In this document: piece after piece, positions 18,201 through 29,156 of the stretch
Layout of the letters: the number at the start of each line of letters is the position of its first letter
How positions within the stretch are numbered: position 1 is the stretch's first letter
IMG/VR virus record: IMGVR_UViG_3300008111_000002
Span: 62,001 to 126,000 of that record
Length of the DNA: 64,000 bases
Strand: one strand, 5' to 3'
Source: a virus
Position numbers and translations under genes: made by a program
Notes under the pieces: generated by a model
What the model was told of the DNA's origin: nothing
The model's database searches: none
The model's input: only the letters and a program-made list of their open reading frames with translations

Positions 18201-21200
18201 GCTACAATTGTTTCGTCTTGTACAAAAGAAGAATAAGTTCCATTTTTTGATATTCTATCAAATTTCATAGTAATATCAAAAGATCTAATTGTTCCTTTTC
18301 CAATTATAGCACTAGCTTTGGCTTGAGTTCCGGTATCAGAAAATCCGCCAACTAATGTAACTGTAGGTGCAGATGTATATCCTATACCCTCTTTAGTAAT
18401 AACAACTCCGGTTACACTACCGTTAGAAACATATGCCAATGCTTCGGCACCGCTGCCACCGCCGCCGTTAATTACAACAGTAGGAGGATTAATGTATCCA
18501 GAACCAGAATCATATACCGTTATCTCAATAACTTTGTAGGTATTATTATCTTTCCAAAGTTTCCAAGGATATGTGTTTAAAATTTCATTATTTGTTTTTA
18601 CTGGGATTAATTTACCTTCTGTATCTTCGTAATAAGGAGGAAGGTCAAAATCAGTCAGTAATGATTGTGTATTTTCTAAAGAATTATATGTACTAGTAAA
18701 TTCTCTAATTTTTGTTCTATAAGGTTTAACTTCTTTTAGATACTGTTCATAACTTTCAAGATTGTCATTCTTATAATGAGACTTTTGTTCAAGATCCCCA
18801 ATAGTATGTATTGCATTTAAAAAGCTTGTTTTAAAGGCCCAATCAACATATAATTGTTCAGAAAAAATAAAATGAATACTATTAAAAAATAGTTTATTCC
18901 AATAAAATTTAAATTCATCAATTAATATATTTTCTTTAATTGCTTTAATAATATTTCTTGTTTCGCTAACTGGCTGATTATCGTATGATATTAAATCATA
19001 TGTTCCAACATTATCGTATCCTACTTGATTTTGTGCATCATCGTAGATTAAAGAAGAAATTTCAATAGTTCCTCGGTATCTTCCAACTAATTCGTATTTT
19101 TCATTTATAGTAGTAGCAGAAAGATTTATTAATTTTAAAACAGCCCATCCGCCACTTCCATATTCGGAAACTTTTATTAAATCATTAACTTTTAAATCTA
19201 TTAATTTAGCTAATTGTGGTTCGTAATAAGTTCCTGGAATTTCGTCAATAATTTTATTTGAAGAATTATAACCTTGAGCCCACCAGTCAATATAAGACCA
19301 ATACTTTGTAGTATCAAAGTCTTGAGTTAAGGATCTGTAGAATGTTTTGTTTCTTTCATTAAATTGATAAATTGCCCAGTAATTTCTGTAGGTCTCGTCT
19401 GTTTTAACTAACACAGAAAAACCTCTTACATTTAAAATTACATTGTCATATTTTTTGCCTGGATTATTAATAACGTAACCTGTTACTTTACCAGAATTAT
19501 CAATTGTTAATGTAACTCTAGCACCAGATCCTGTCCCAACTATTGATACAGGGGGAGCTACTCTGTAACCAAATCCAGAATCAACAATATCAATCGATTC
19601 AATTTGTCCATCAATTAAATTAGCTCTTAATAATGCTGGTCTAACTCTTGCAGCATTAATTGTGATTAACTCTGCATATGTTTCGACAGAGACATCATAT
19701 AATTTTAATGTTTCGGTTGGAACTTCATCTATTGCATTTAAATTTGTAAAATCTAATGTTTCAGCAAATGGTTTTTCTCTTAATACTGCATTTACATCAT
19801 CAACAAAAATTTTAAGAGCAGTTGATTTGTTAACAAACATACTCTGTCTTGGTCTAAATAAAATTCCATATTTTTGTTTAGGGGCTAGATTTGGATCGGG
19901 AACTTTGTTACCAGCCTGATCATAGCCAATTAAACTATCAATCCATTTTTGTTCTAATTGTAAAGTAGGTACACTATCGCCCTGTCCCTCCGTTAACAGT
20001 TCATATTCATGATGTATTAAATTAATATTTTTATTAGAGTTATTGAATTTAATATTCAATACGGCACTTGTACTAGGAAGATATTTTTCAAAATTATATG
20101 CCAATAATCTATCTTGAGATATAAACCCAACAAAAGGAATTCCAGAACTAATTGGACTTGTAATATACAAGGCAACTTCTGCTGCTGATATTTTTCTATT
20201 ACTGCTATCCGGAACAACTACAGAATTTTTTACCCAGTAATAATAATAACTAGTGAGTACTGTTCCTGTTTTTTCATCATATACTTCTTTAATATTATAA
20301 ACAGTATCGTTGGCATATAACGGTTGTCCAGAAATGTTTAATGCCAAACCTTCAGTAGTATCGGCAATTAACGACCATTGAGACGGTAAAATTTTTGTTT
20401 CTACCCACTCGTACACATCCACTGACGACGAATCTGCTAATTCATTCCAATGACCAATTTTATAGGATAACTCTCCCTGTTCGTAGTTAGTCCATTTAAC
20501 TGTTTTAAAATTAACCCAAATCTTTCCTACATTAGTTTCATACCAAGTTCTTGAAGAATCAACAATAACCGAATCATTTCCTTTAGAATAAATTGCAGGA
20601 TCGTAGGGATTTTTAAAAGAAATTTCTTGTTCTACAATTCCTAAAAACTTATATTTGTAATGATCAACAATATCAACATCTGTAATTTTTTTATTATTTT
20701 CAACGTCGTATAACGCAAGACTCTTAATTAAATCTATTCTTGTCTGCGGTTCCTGTTGACCGATTGTTGACCAAGTTTTAGCTGTGGCAGAACGTTTAAA
20801 TTTTCTAACTTGACCAATAACTCCCTGAGCTGTTTTAAGTGTTGGAGAACCAACAACTATTACATTGTCATTAAGATCTAATGAGAACCCAAAACTTTCA
20901 TTAGGTATTAAATTTGGCGGATCTAATTCTTCGGCAAGGTAGTACTCTGTATCTTGTTTTTCATATACATAAACTCGACCGGTGTTTCCTCGTTTATCAA
21001 AAAATGTAGTGGTATTCTGATCAAATCTAGTTTTACTTAAATCGTACTTAATATTAAATTTTGTAATTGAATTTTGACCTGAAACTACTAATGAATTAGC
21101 ATCATTAGAAATTTTTACCTGTGTACCGTATAACTCAAAGTTTGATGCATCGGATCCACTAATTTTATTTGTTATAACGTATTTTTCATTTGTTCGAGAA

Positions 21201-24200
21201 TATTTAAAAACATAAACATATCCGTTGTCAACATAACCATAATCACCATACGGGGCCGATACAACCAAAGTGTCACCAGTAGCGTCAATGTCAACCGACG
21301 ATCCTAAACGATCTCCGGTTTCAATTATTTGAAGTCCGATATCACTTAATAACGATAGATTCTGATTGTTAATTGTTTGAAATAATCTATAAACTCCGAG
21401 ATCATTACGTTTATAAACAAATACTTTACCAAATTTTTTATTTGAACTATCGAAAGTACCAATATCAATTAGTGTCCAATTAATTCCTGTTGTTGGAATA
21501 TCGTTAATAGATGTAGAACCATTTACACGATAATAGTTAGACTCGTATCTAACAACATCGCCGCCCCCATAAAGTGTATAAGATTTCCACACACCCTTGT
21601 AATTAGTAAATGATCTATCATCCCCGTATGGCGACCCTACTATTAATGTAGATGCATCACTATTAAATGCAATTGAGGTACCAAACTGATCGCCTTGTTT
21701 GACAATTTCTGGTAATCTAAATATTGACGAATCCGGAAGTAACCCTACTTCTGAAATTGTACCGTCAGATACCATTGCAGCACTAGTCGGAAGAGAACTT
21801 TGTGTAATTGTATCTTCCATCTCGATCCAATCTGCAGAATTTACAGTAATTGTGCTACCATCGGCTTGCTGATTAGATTTTGCTTTCCATAACTTATTAG
21901 CGTAATAAACTATCGAACCTGCAATGTATTGTCTTGATGGATCATACACTCCCTGATACGATTCGTCTTCTATTAATTCCCAAATTGGATTATCATTGTC
22001 TGTATCATTTAATGTATAAAGATATACTGCTCCTGTGGCATTAACTGCTCCAGGAGCAGAAATAGCTAGATAATATTTTCCGTTTGAAATTCCGGAAGTT
22101 ATACTAAATCCAAATAATTCGTTTGGTTGAGGACGAGGACTTACAAACGATCCTTCATAATTCCATTGTTCTTCATACCATCTGTATATTGAAACCATAC
22201 CTTGTTCGATATAACCAGAATTTCCAGCGGTAGTTAACGCCCAATAAGTTTGATTGATTGGTAAATTGTTTGTAGTATTTTGTAAAGCAATATATGAAAA
22301 AATACCAAATTTAACTATAGAACCTTTTCTATAAAATCTGCTTGGATCATAAGAATCTTGATATGTATCTGCCGGAATATTATAAACATATTCCCAATCT
22401 GCAGATTCTAAAGTGATAGTACTTCCATCACCATTAAGATTACGTGTTGCTCTCCAAAGTTTGCCTGCAAACAATACTATATCATTTTGTTCGTAATCTT
22501 CTGTTTCAGAAAAAATTCCTTGAAAACGAGATCCTATGCCACTAACTAACGGTGAACCAACAAATAACCATTGTTCGTCAGATGTAGCATGTAACGAATA
22601 TCCAAACTTTCCTAGTAAGTTTGTTGTAAAAGAATCTGGAGCTATTAGAGTTTGAACATTTCTTAATGTTCCGTCAAAATTGTCTTTGTAAACTGCTACT
22701 CCATTTGATCCTGGGAGTGACGCAATAGTTTGATTTCTAAATGTTAAATGAATTACTGCTGTTCCTGCACCTCGGGGAATTGAATAACCATAATCACTAA
22801 TTTCATTCCTGGTGTAAATTGAACTTATTTTTTCTATTACTTCCCATCTATTGTTTTCGTCATTATCGATCCATAGTTTATCGCCTACTTTTAATTTTGC
22901 AATTTGAGGATCTGATAATTCTTTAGCTGTTGTTAGTCGTGAATCAACAAATATACCAACTGCTAATAATGAACTGTTATCTATTTCTGGATCGCCGCCT
23001 GTAGGTAATGCAACATTAAAAGTAAAAGGTTCAACTGAAATAATCTTATGATAACCGGATAATCTAGCTATTCCCTCAATTCCTATAATTTGATCGACTG
23101 TAAAATTATGTCTTACATTACAGGTTAATGTAACTATTTTATCTGAGTTATTAACTTCTAAACTATCAATTAAAATATTAGATCGTGTGTATCTAAAAAC
23201 TGACCATTGATCTGGTTCTACAAATGTAGTCCAAATATGATCACCGTAATTAATAGTATCTGCAGATAAACTGAGAACGTTTTCTAACTTTGCAGTTTTA
23301 AAATCTACTTGATCTTCTCTTACATATCCAGCGGTTCTATTTGGAACATTTTGATAAGCAACTGGAATTATATTTTTATCTGCACCGTAAGGTTTAATTA
23401 CAAAATCATTAATTGGAATTCGATAATATAAGTCATTGGTTTCAGAATATTCAATAGAGTTATTAATTAAAAGAGGCTGAGGAGTTAGTTTAAACTGACC
23501 TTTGTTTAGTGCAATTTCGTATTCTTTATATTGATCTGTTCCGCCAAAGTCACCTACTCTAAATGCCCATTCTTCTTTGAGAATTACACTATCAGTATTA
23601 TTTCTACTTAATTTGTCAAAGATTTTAGTAATAGCATTTTTTGTACCTTTTTCTCTAATAAATCCTTGATAGATTTTAAATTGAGAAACTGAATCTTCAC
23701 TTAGATTATTAAGATATTCTCTCGATTGATAACCAATAGAATGACGTGCTAGATCTCGTTGGCTTGATCCAAGGCCGTCTGAATCAAGATCATAATAATC
23801 TTCAAACTGATTAATGCGATAATCAAAGTTTGCTACCAAACCTTTGCTAGGAATGTTATCTAATTTAGTCCAGTTAGTTTCATTAAACTCTATTGTACCT
23901 TCTTGTTTTTTCTTACTAGTCCAGAAAAATTCTCTATAGCGTACAATATCACCCAAATTATAATCTGTATATTGTTGCCACGACTGTACATTAACATTGT
24001 CAAATATAAATCCAGGACTTGTGTAATCTCCGTCCCAGTCTGTGGTTCTAAAACCGATTACTTTAACTCTATCCTGTCTATATCCAGAAGTTTTATCGTA
24101 TAACACATCATTAAAAACAGTTTTATCATCAAATAATACTACATGTTCTTTTAATACAAAGTTAATATTTGCAAAATAGATTCCATCTAGAGTATCTGTT

Positions 24201-27200
24201 ACAGTAATAGAAAATTCTTGATAATCTCTGTTAACGTTAATAAACGAACTTGACAAAACTGTGCCATCACGCTTATAAATGGCATAATCATAAAAACTAT
24301 CTAATAAGTTATCAACTGAACCTAACCCAAATTTAATATGAAACTTGTATGCTGCCGGACTTAGAGTTATTAATTGTCCCTCTGCCCAATTATGCTTACT
24401 CCAAAACATAAATTCTTTAACTGAGGTGGTCCAATTATTAACCGTTTGAGTTTCATAATTGTATTGATCAAATATCATTCCTAAAGTTAATAGGTATTGA
24501 TCATATCCAAAAATAAAATTAGCAACAGATTGTAAAGTTGGTAATACTGTTCCGTAGGATAATTTTTTCAAAGTATTAAAATTAAAATTCTGTCTTTTTA
24601 AAACTTCGACTGCACCAACCTGCTCAAGTTTTGATATTTGTTTAAACAACTTTTCATCAAAGGATGTGATACTTTGATGTGATGATAAAACTTTAAAATA
24701 TTTGCCCTGATACTGAACTGTTTGACCAATTTGATAATTTTTGTTAGGTTCCCATACCAAGAAACTGTCAGTTACTCCACCAACTGTAATAAACGGATCT
24801 GTTTTAGATTCTACCGCTTCATAATAATTAAAGTAAGGATTTTTGTTGTCATACCCAGATAATCTCCATCCAGTATTAACTTTTTCAATTATTACGCCAC
24901 TATAGTTAATAGTTAAGAACGGTGTTCCAATGTTAAAAATTATATTATAATTTTCTTGAGGAATAAAAATACTGCTCGATTTTGATTTAGGATTTTTACT
25001 ATCTAAAAGATATTTTTGCTGAGTAGCATCGACGAATCCCCCCAGTTTATTTGATAATTTAATATCTAAATTTTTAATTTTTTTAGTTAATAACTCAGTA
25101 TCTTTATCTTGTCCTTTAATATAATCAATAATATAATTTAATAAACCTGTTGTTTGTAAACCATTTACCGATGGAATTAGTATTGAATTAATATCAATAA
25201 ATTTATTTGTTTCAGAATAAACTGTTTGTCCAATTATATTTGTTTTAACTCTAAATGAATCAAGAGACTTAGAAATAAATTCAAACGGTCTTAACAATGA
25301 TAGCGCAGACATTAAGGCAAATGGATACTGTGGACTCTTTCTCCATGCGGCTTCTGCAGGACTAATATCTCCAAACTTAAAATTACCTTTTGAATTAATT
25401 AATACAAAATCTTGTGCTAAATTTGCCTGCAACGGAGATAGCAACTGTCCTTGATCATTTACGGGTATATGAGATAAAATAGTAGATCGTCGATATCTTT
25501 GATGAGTGCCTGCACGAGATCCTCGACGAATTCTGCCATCACGAATATCCTCCCAAAGAATTAAATTATTTCTAGTATAAGGAGCAGGTCCATATTCTTC
25601 GTCCCACCAAATTGGTTTTTCACTAAACCCTAACATTTCCCAAGGACATGTATGTGGTCTATCAGTATCATAAACCCACTGATAAACACCTCTCCACCAA
25701 CCTACAAGATTTTTTTGCTGAGTAAAATCAGTCATTAAATTGTAAGTATAGGTAAATGTATTTTCAGAATCAAAGTATGTATTGTTTACATAATCTACAT
25801 TACCGCTAGTAATCCACGTTAAAAAATATGGTTCTAAAATTGAATCAACTTGTTCTTTAGTAAAAATACCCGTATTATAATAACCGCCCAATGTTGCATC
25901 AATATCAAAAACAGTACTTTCGTATTGAACTTTAATATTGTTATAAATTCTTCTTTCTAATTCTAATAACAAATCATCTCTAAAGTCATTAAAGGCAACT
26001 GTGATACTTCCATCATGTCCTTGTATAACTTTAGTTGGTGTTATGTATGTGTCGTCAATAAAAATTCTTGGAACATACTTTTTATAAAGTCCCAACTTAG
26101 TAGGAGTTGAGGGTATAAAATTAAACGAAGTGGTATTATATTCCCGCACTTCTAATACATCACCTTCATTTAAATTACCAGAAAAGTTTATGTAACCAAA
26201 GGTTTGATTAAATGTATAATCTGCTCCGTGCAATAATTGAACATTATTTTTGTAAACATAGACAGCTTTTCTTGATAAGGTGTCAAGACTAAATTTTTCA
26301 TTTAATGCAAATGTTTTAATTTGATCTTCAATTTTACAAATTACTTTTTTATATGAGCCAGATCCAATCATGTCAGAATCTGCAAACGAATTACTTGCAG
26401 TTTTAATTCTGCTCATTTCTGTAATAATTTGATCTACAAAATTAATTGGGTTTAAGTCATATGCTAATGTAACTGCTAGATTTAAAAAATTATTTCTAAA
26501 CTGATTATAACTTTTAGCAGCATAATCAATAGATTTAATAACATTGATTTCTTTGTCGCAGAGCAACATTAGTGATAATGCAGAAATTCCTTCGTGCTTT
26601 AATAATCTTCTGCCGTATTTTTGAAATCCTGAAATATCTCTAATATTACTATTGCCCGGATATAATCCAGTAAATCTTGTATCGAGTTCAAGCATAGTTC
26701 CTAAATGATCTAAAACTTGACCGTAGGTAAAAGATGTTAAATCTTGATTTAAAGGGTTTTTTTCTAATCCAACAGGAATTTCATAATATCCCTGATCTGG
26801 AGTTGCATCGGTATATACTTTAATTGTTATAACATCATTAACTGCAAAATTATTCGCAAATACAAAAGTTTGATTTCTATTTCCAGTTCTTGTAAACTGA
26901 TCTTTAAATAAGGAACCGTTTTTGTAAAAAATAATTCTTTCAGTAGTCGACTCGTTCCAGTTGACACTGTTAAATGTAATTGATTTAGTTACCGATGTTA
27001 TTACTTGACTATCAATTATTGGTTGTAAGAATTCTTTATCCGTTTTAATCCAAGTATTAGAATAGACTTCGCCGTTTAAAGTATTAAACTTTAAAAATCC
27101 GCTAGAAATTTTTAAAGTTTTAACTAACTGATTTTGATAGGTAAAAGAATCAACATCCCAATTTATTTCAAATAAAACGTCGCCAATATTATCAATATTA

Positions 27201-29155
27201 AGATAACTTAATGAAATTCCTATTTCAGAATCCACAATACCGTTGCCGAGTTTATAACTTAAAATTGTTGTTCCCTTAAAATTTGTAACAGGATATTTGG
27301 TAGAATTTCCAAAAGAAACTTTGTCAGAATCAAACACATCAAATAACGGACTTTGATTTACTGCTGTTTTTTCTTGACTCTTTGACCAAGCAGTTCCGTC
27401 ATAATGAAACATCTTTCCTCTATACTTTTTACCTTTGTTTATAAGAACACATTCGCCAGATTGACTAACTGCATCACTGGCTTCAACTAAACTAATTTGT
27501 CTACCAGTATTGCCACTATATTGTGTTGATATAAAATTAACAATATAAATTTTATTGTTAACTAGAGTATCTGTATCGGCAGTAACTAATAATCTTGCAC
27601 CATTGAATAGTGCCTCTCCGTCAATATTATAACCACTAGTTCCTTCGATAACACTGAAAATATCAGATGTGTAATTATCTATAAAATCAACTGACTTTTT
27701 AGAGGTAGAGCCGTGATTAAACAATTGAATATTAGGATGATATTCGATAATTGGTCTTTTTGCTCTTGATGATTCGTCTGCATCTGGAGACGAATTGTTA
27801 AGTTGATGAGCATATTCTATAACACTTTTATGAAACCATCTATTTGACCTAGACCAAGGATTATTATCATTACTAGCACGATTTGAAATAATATAATCTT
27901 TTACGCCAGGGTAAAAAGCTGCTTCATCAAAAGGAACGGTATCAAATCCCTCGTTATCAAAAATTATTTCAGGTTGATTATTAGAAGTAATTGGCGGGGT
28001 CAAATCGTCAAAATTTATTAGATTAATACCTTTACCAACACCTTCAATTATCCAACGTCCAGAATTATATTTTTCAGGATATGTTTTACCTAAAAAGGAA
28101 ATCATTAAACCATTAGTAAATTTTACATTATTACTACTAGTGTAGGCTAACTTTTGTAAGATTTCTTTTTCAACATCTATAAATGTATTTTCTGTAATAT
28201 CCTTGATAATAAATTGGCCTGTTCGCAAAGGCTCTTGATCGCTGACATAATATAGCATATCAGGAGAATCTACAGGTACTGTGAATGTAACAGTGCCAAC
28301 TTCAATACCGTTATTAATTACACCTTTATTATAATAGTTAACATCTATTAATTCAGTTAATTCCCAATCTTGTGAAAATTCATCAATAGTACTGCCGTCA
28401 CCGTAAACATCGACTTTTGCTTTCCATAGTTTATTATTAAATTCAACAACGTCGCCCGGTTGGTAATTCATTAATGGGTTAAATTCTCCCATTACAAGAT
28501 CTACTGAATTTGTTGTTCTAATTGAAAATTTATTTCTTGGAGAGTTAACCTCAAACTTATAAGTTTGGCCTCTATACAAAACTAATTTGGGATTAAATGT
28601 CAGTCCATCTGGATAAAACATCCATGACGGGACATCGCCTGTGTCATCAGATCTAACTCTATAAGTCGATTCTATCTGTTGTGCTTGACCTGCAACAGCT
28701 ACTAAGGGCGGTCCATTAACCTGCCAGTAATATTCTCTAAAATTAACAAATTTATCCCAGTCAATGGGAGGATCCCACGAGTAACACTGGCTTTGCGTAA
28801 TTAAATCATCTCTTTCTAATTTATTAAAAAAGAAGTTTAATTGATTTTTAAAATCTAAATAATCGTAAAAATTGTTTACTGATCCGTTGCCGTCAGTAAC
28901 AACCACTCCTGGTTCTAACTGATATCTACTTCTTAAAGTATTATCAGTATCAATATAAATGTCATTGCCGTTATAACTTTTACCGTATCTTCTCCCAATA
29001 AATCCAGAAATTTTTTCTAAAACTCCGGGCTGTATTAGTGGGTCAAAAACACCACCTAAAAATTTACTGTTGGCATCTGTCTTAAAAACAGAAGGAAGAA
29101 AATCCGTTGATCTTCTTATTGGTAATCCACTTTGATCAAAAACTTTATCTGTCAT
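15260..29155 (-). CDS. giant virion structural protein in the gp7 position
   Basis: A single 4631-residue reading frame that begins one base after the gp6 stop. T4 gp7, the wedge protein in this slot, is about 1030 residues, so this is far larger. The N-terminus (about 20-155) has LGGVFDPLIQPGVLE and GRRYGKSYNGNDIY, seen in giant structural proteins of marine T4-like phages. Residues about 2185-2790 hold six or so FG-GAP-like units (FGYSLHATSDEQWLFVGSP, FGTSIAFNSDASTLIVGSP and others), which suggests a beta-propeller. CBM-like units (KGSIVKFGIFSYIALQNTT) occur near 1740, 2230, 2290, 2420 and 2540. GSGY-P motifs lie near 3190 and 3550. It probably replaces several wedge and fibre proteins; this is inference. 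Confidence 0.75.
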   Translation of the reverse strand: MTDKVFDQSGLPIRRSTDFLPSVFKTDANSKFLGGVFDPLIQPGVLEKISGFIGRRYGKSYNGNDIYIDTDNTLRSRYQLEPGVVVTDGNGSVNNFYDYLDFKNQLNFFFNKLERDDLITQSQCYSWDPPIDWDKFVNFREYYWQVNGPPLVAVAGQAQQIESTYRVRSDDTGDVPSWMFYPDGLTFNPKLVLYRGQTYKFEVNSPRNKFSIRTTNSVDLVMGEFNPLMNYQPGDVVEFNNKLWKAKVDVYGDGSTIDEFSQDWELTELIDVNYYNKGVINNGIEVGTVTFTVPVDSPDMLYYVSDQEPLRTGQFIIKDITENTFIDVEKEILQKLAYTSSNNVKFTNGLMISFLGKTYPEKYNSGRWIIEGVGKGINLINFDDLTPPITSNNQPEIIFDNEGFDTVPFDEAAFYPGVKDYIISNRASNDNNPWSRSNRWFHKSVIEYAHQLNNSSPDADESSRAKRPIIEYHPNIQLFNHGSTSKKSVDFIDNYTSDIFSVIEGTSGYNIDGEALFNGARLLVTADTDTLVNNKIYIVNFISTQYSGNTGRQISLVEASDAVSQSGECVLINKGKKYRGKMFHYDGTAWSKSQEKTAVNQSPLFDVFDSDKVSFGNSTKYPVTNFKGTTILSYKLGNGIVDSEIGISLSYLNIDNIGDVLFEINWDVDSFTYQNQLVKTLKISSGFLKFNTLNGEVYSNTWIKTDKEFLQPIIDSQVITSVTKSITFNSVNWNESTTERIIFYKNGSLFKDQFTRTGNRNQTFVFANNFAVNDVITIKVYTDATPDQGYYEIPVGLEKNPLNQDLTSFTYGQVLDHLGTMLELDTRFTGLYPGNSNIRDISGFQKYGRRLLKHEGISALSLMLLCDKEINVIKSIDYAAKSYNQFRNNFLNLAVTLAYDLNPINFVDQIITEMSRIKTASNSFADSDMIGSGSYKKVICKIEDQIKTFALNEKFSLDTLSRKAVYVYKNNVQLLHGADYTFNQTFGYINFSGNLNEGDVLEVREYNTTSFNFIPSTPTKLGLYKKYVPRIFIDDTYITPTKVIQGHDGSITVAFNDFRDDLLLELERRIYNNIKVQYESTVFDIDATLGGYYNTGIFTKEQVDSILEPYFLTWITSGNVDYVNNTYFDSENTFTYTYNLMTDFTQQKNLVGWWRGVYQWVYDTDRPHTCPWEMLGFSEKPIWWDEEYGPAPYTRNNLILWEDIRDGRIRRGSRAGTHQRYRRSTILSHIPVNDQGQLLSPLQANLAQDFVLINSKGNFKFGDISPAEAAWRKSPQYPFALMSALSLLRPFEFISKSLDSFRVKTNIIGQTVYSETNKFIDINSILIPSVNGLQTTGLLNYIIDYIKGQDKDTELLTKKIKNLDIKLSNKLGGFVDATQQKYLLDSKNPKSKSSSIFIPQENYNIIFNIGTPFLTINYSGVIIEKVNTGWRLSGYDNKNPYFNYYEAVESKTDPFITVGGVTDSFLVWEPNKNYQIGQTVQYQGKYFKVLSSHQSITSFDEKLFKQISKLEQVGAVEVLKRQNFNFNTLKKLSYGTVLPTLQSVANFIFGYDQYLLTLGMIFDQYNYETQTVNNWTTSVKEFMFWSKHNWAEGQLITLSPAAYKFHIKFGLGSVDNLLDSFYDYAIYKRDGTVLSSSFINVNRDYQEFSITVTDTLDGIYFANINFVLKEHVVLFDDKTVFNDVLYDKTSGYRQDRVKVIGFRTTDWDGDYTSPGFIFDNVNVQSWQQYTDYNLGDIVRYREFFWTSKKKQEGTIEFNETNWTKLDNIPSKGLVANFDYRINQFEDYYDLDSDGLGSSQRDLARHSIGYQSREYLNNLSEDSVSQFKIYQGFIREKGTKNAITKIFDKLSRNNTDSVILKEEWAFRVGDFGGTDQYKEYEIALNKGQFKLTPQPLLINNSIEYSETNDLYYRIPINDFVIKPYGADKNIIPVAYQNVPNRTAGYVREDQVDFKTAKLENVLSLSADTINYGDHIWTTFVEPDQWSVFRYTRSNILIDSLEVNNSDKIVTLTCNVRHNFTVDQIIGIEGIARLSGYHKIISVEPFTFNVALPTGGDPEIDNSSLLAVGIFVDSRLTTAKELSDPQIAKLKVGDKLWIDNDENNRWEVIEKISSIYTRNEISDYGYSIPRGAGTAVIHLTFRNQTIASLPGSNGVAVYKDNFDGTLRNVQTLIAPDSFTTNLLGKFGYSLHATSDEQWLFVGSPLVSGIGSRFQGIFSETEDYEQNDIVLFAGKLWRATRNLNGDGSTITLESADWEYVYNIPADTYQDSYDPSRFYRKGSIVKFGIFSYIALQNTTNNLPINQTYWALTTAGNSGYIEQGMVSIYRWYEEQWNYEGSFVSPRPQPNELFGFSITSGISNGKYYLAISAPGAVNATGAVYLYTLNDTDNDNPIWELIEDESYQGVYDPSRQYIAGSIVYYANKLWKAKSNQQADGSTITVNSADWIEMEDTITQSSLPTSAAMVSDGTISEVGLLPDSSIFRLPEIVKQGDQFGTSIAFNSDASTLIVGSPYGDDRSFTNYKGVWKSYTLYGGGDVVRYESNYYRVNGSTSINDIPTTGINWTLIDIGTFDSSNKKFGKVFVYKRNDLGVYRLFQTINNQNLSLLSDIGLQIIETGDRLGSSVDIDATGDTLVVSAPYGDYGYVDNGYVYVFKYSRTNEKYVITNKISGSDASNFELYGTQVKISNDANSLVVSGQNSITKFNIKYDLSKTRFDQNTTTFFDKRGNTGRVYVYEKQDTEYYLAEELDPPNLIPNESFGFSLDLNDNVIVVGSPTLKTAQGVIGQVRKFKRSATAKTWSTIGQQEPQTRIDLIKSLALYDVENNKKITDVDIVDHYKYKFLGIVEQEISFKNPYDPAIYSKGNDSVIVDSSRTWYETNVGKIWVNFKTVKWTNYEQGELSYKIGHWNELADSSSVDVYEWVETKILPSQWSLIADTTEGLALNISGQPLYANDTVYNIKEVYDEKTGTVLTSYYYYWVKNSVVVPDSSNRKISAAEVALYITSPISSGIPFVGFISQDRLLAYNFEKYLPSTSAVLNIKFNNSNKNINLIHHEYELLTEGQGDSVPTLQLEQKWIDSLIGYDQAGNKVPDPNLAPKQKYGILFRPRQSMFVNKSTALKIFVDDVNAVLREKPFAETLDFTNLNAIDEVPTETLKLYDVSVETYAELITINAARVRPALLRANLIDGQIESIDIVDSGFGYRVAPPVSIVGTGSGARVTLTIDNSGKVTGYVINNPGKKYDNVILNVRGFSVLVKTDETYRNYWAIYQFNERNKTFYRSLTQDFDTTKYWSYIDWWAQGYNSSNKIIDEIPGTYYEPQLAKLIDLKVNDLIKVSEYGSGGWAVLKLINLSATTINEKYELVGRYRGTIEISSLIYDDAQNQVGYDNVGTYDLISYDNQPVSETRNIIKAIKENILIDEFKFYWNKLFFNSIHFIFSEQLYVDWAFKTSFLNAIHTIGDLEQKSHYKNDNLESYEQYLKEVKPYRTKIREFTSTYNSLENTQSLLTDFDLPPYYEDTEGKLIPVKTNNEILNTYPWKLWKDNNTYKVIEITVYDSGSGYINPPTVVINGGGGSGAEALAYVSNGSVTGVVITKEGIGYTSAPTVTLVGGFSDTGTQAKASAIIGKGTIRSFDITMKFDRISKNGTYSSFVQDETIVASGVTSVFNLKYPPSRDRSKITVYLNNGLILSNEYELSLFEQMIDGFTFIQGRIKFLLVPATGTVIRIIYSKNDEILDSVDRIKKYYNPLDGMTGKDASQLMTGIDFGGVIIQGSSFNSTGGWDALPWFSDSWDSVTPNSDYYVIADGSTTSIQLPYTPSIGQAINVYIKRGDFSTLPDKTGRFTRIDDPYYNVYDGSTVQPNGKRSAPAGVLMNTFIGNGVIKDIDLPILLATQAGDILIFRPSTSDGSVNITDTNVQDTLLSGGSLLNTNNIYSTANGLTAEEIVVSGDKFISPDQVPSPEENVPGQVLDTVSIKTFHRTYVGAAQVKSNVYFTDGIAKRFKFTNKILESKSVSVYLDKVKQGQSLDLYNISYDYYLDFKNSEIEFFVTPPAGKIVEIVSIGPGGYAILDFSEFVGDGATRYFLTKAQYVETSYIIVTVNGLEVPVSFVTSKGLLNDKDETVIEFSVPPSFNQVVKILVLGTSIEADSSGQSAIRINEQIIIHDGSTRLYDLDKFVNLERSSAAGNMLVEVNNRLIPSGDTQVIVYNGSNNSNIIGQDPYFGPGSIDVRNISVYINEIKTEFISDWILEGSTNLLTITKSLIIGDEIRIEIAQNNSYKIENNEIRLLPVLSLNPGDLIKVIWFSEYPTMSLIKDRFPGNYGVMKLRRKVTDISTVWVYKNGFRLAPEVEYEVNLTDNFVKLTNLALSTDDITLVIFGQENYNPVFAYEIFKDMLNLTHYKRYIIGQVKLTQELNYYDTQITVDNGDYLFVPDIINKIPGTVTINSERINYYQKNGNILSQLTRGILGTSIPEKHNINSDVVDVGIGESLPYREYQNKEEFISDGTSLLIGPLLTTPIKSTRNTVWYRSTIPATHGPNDQYEVFVNGKRLRKNPYKRYQETNGLASPLADIDVEAEFSVDGTTPYIRLTTAISAGSRIVIISKTGNIFYDTGLSTAASGITLINNDSVVAQFLRNKSTK

Positions 29156-29156
29156 T

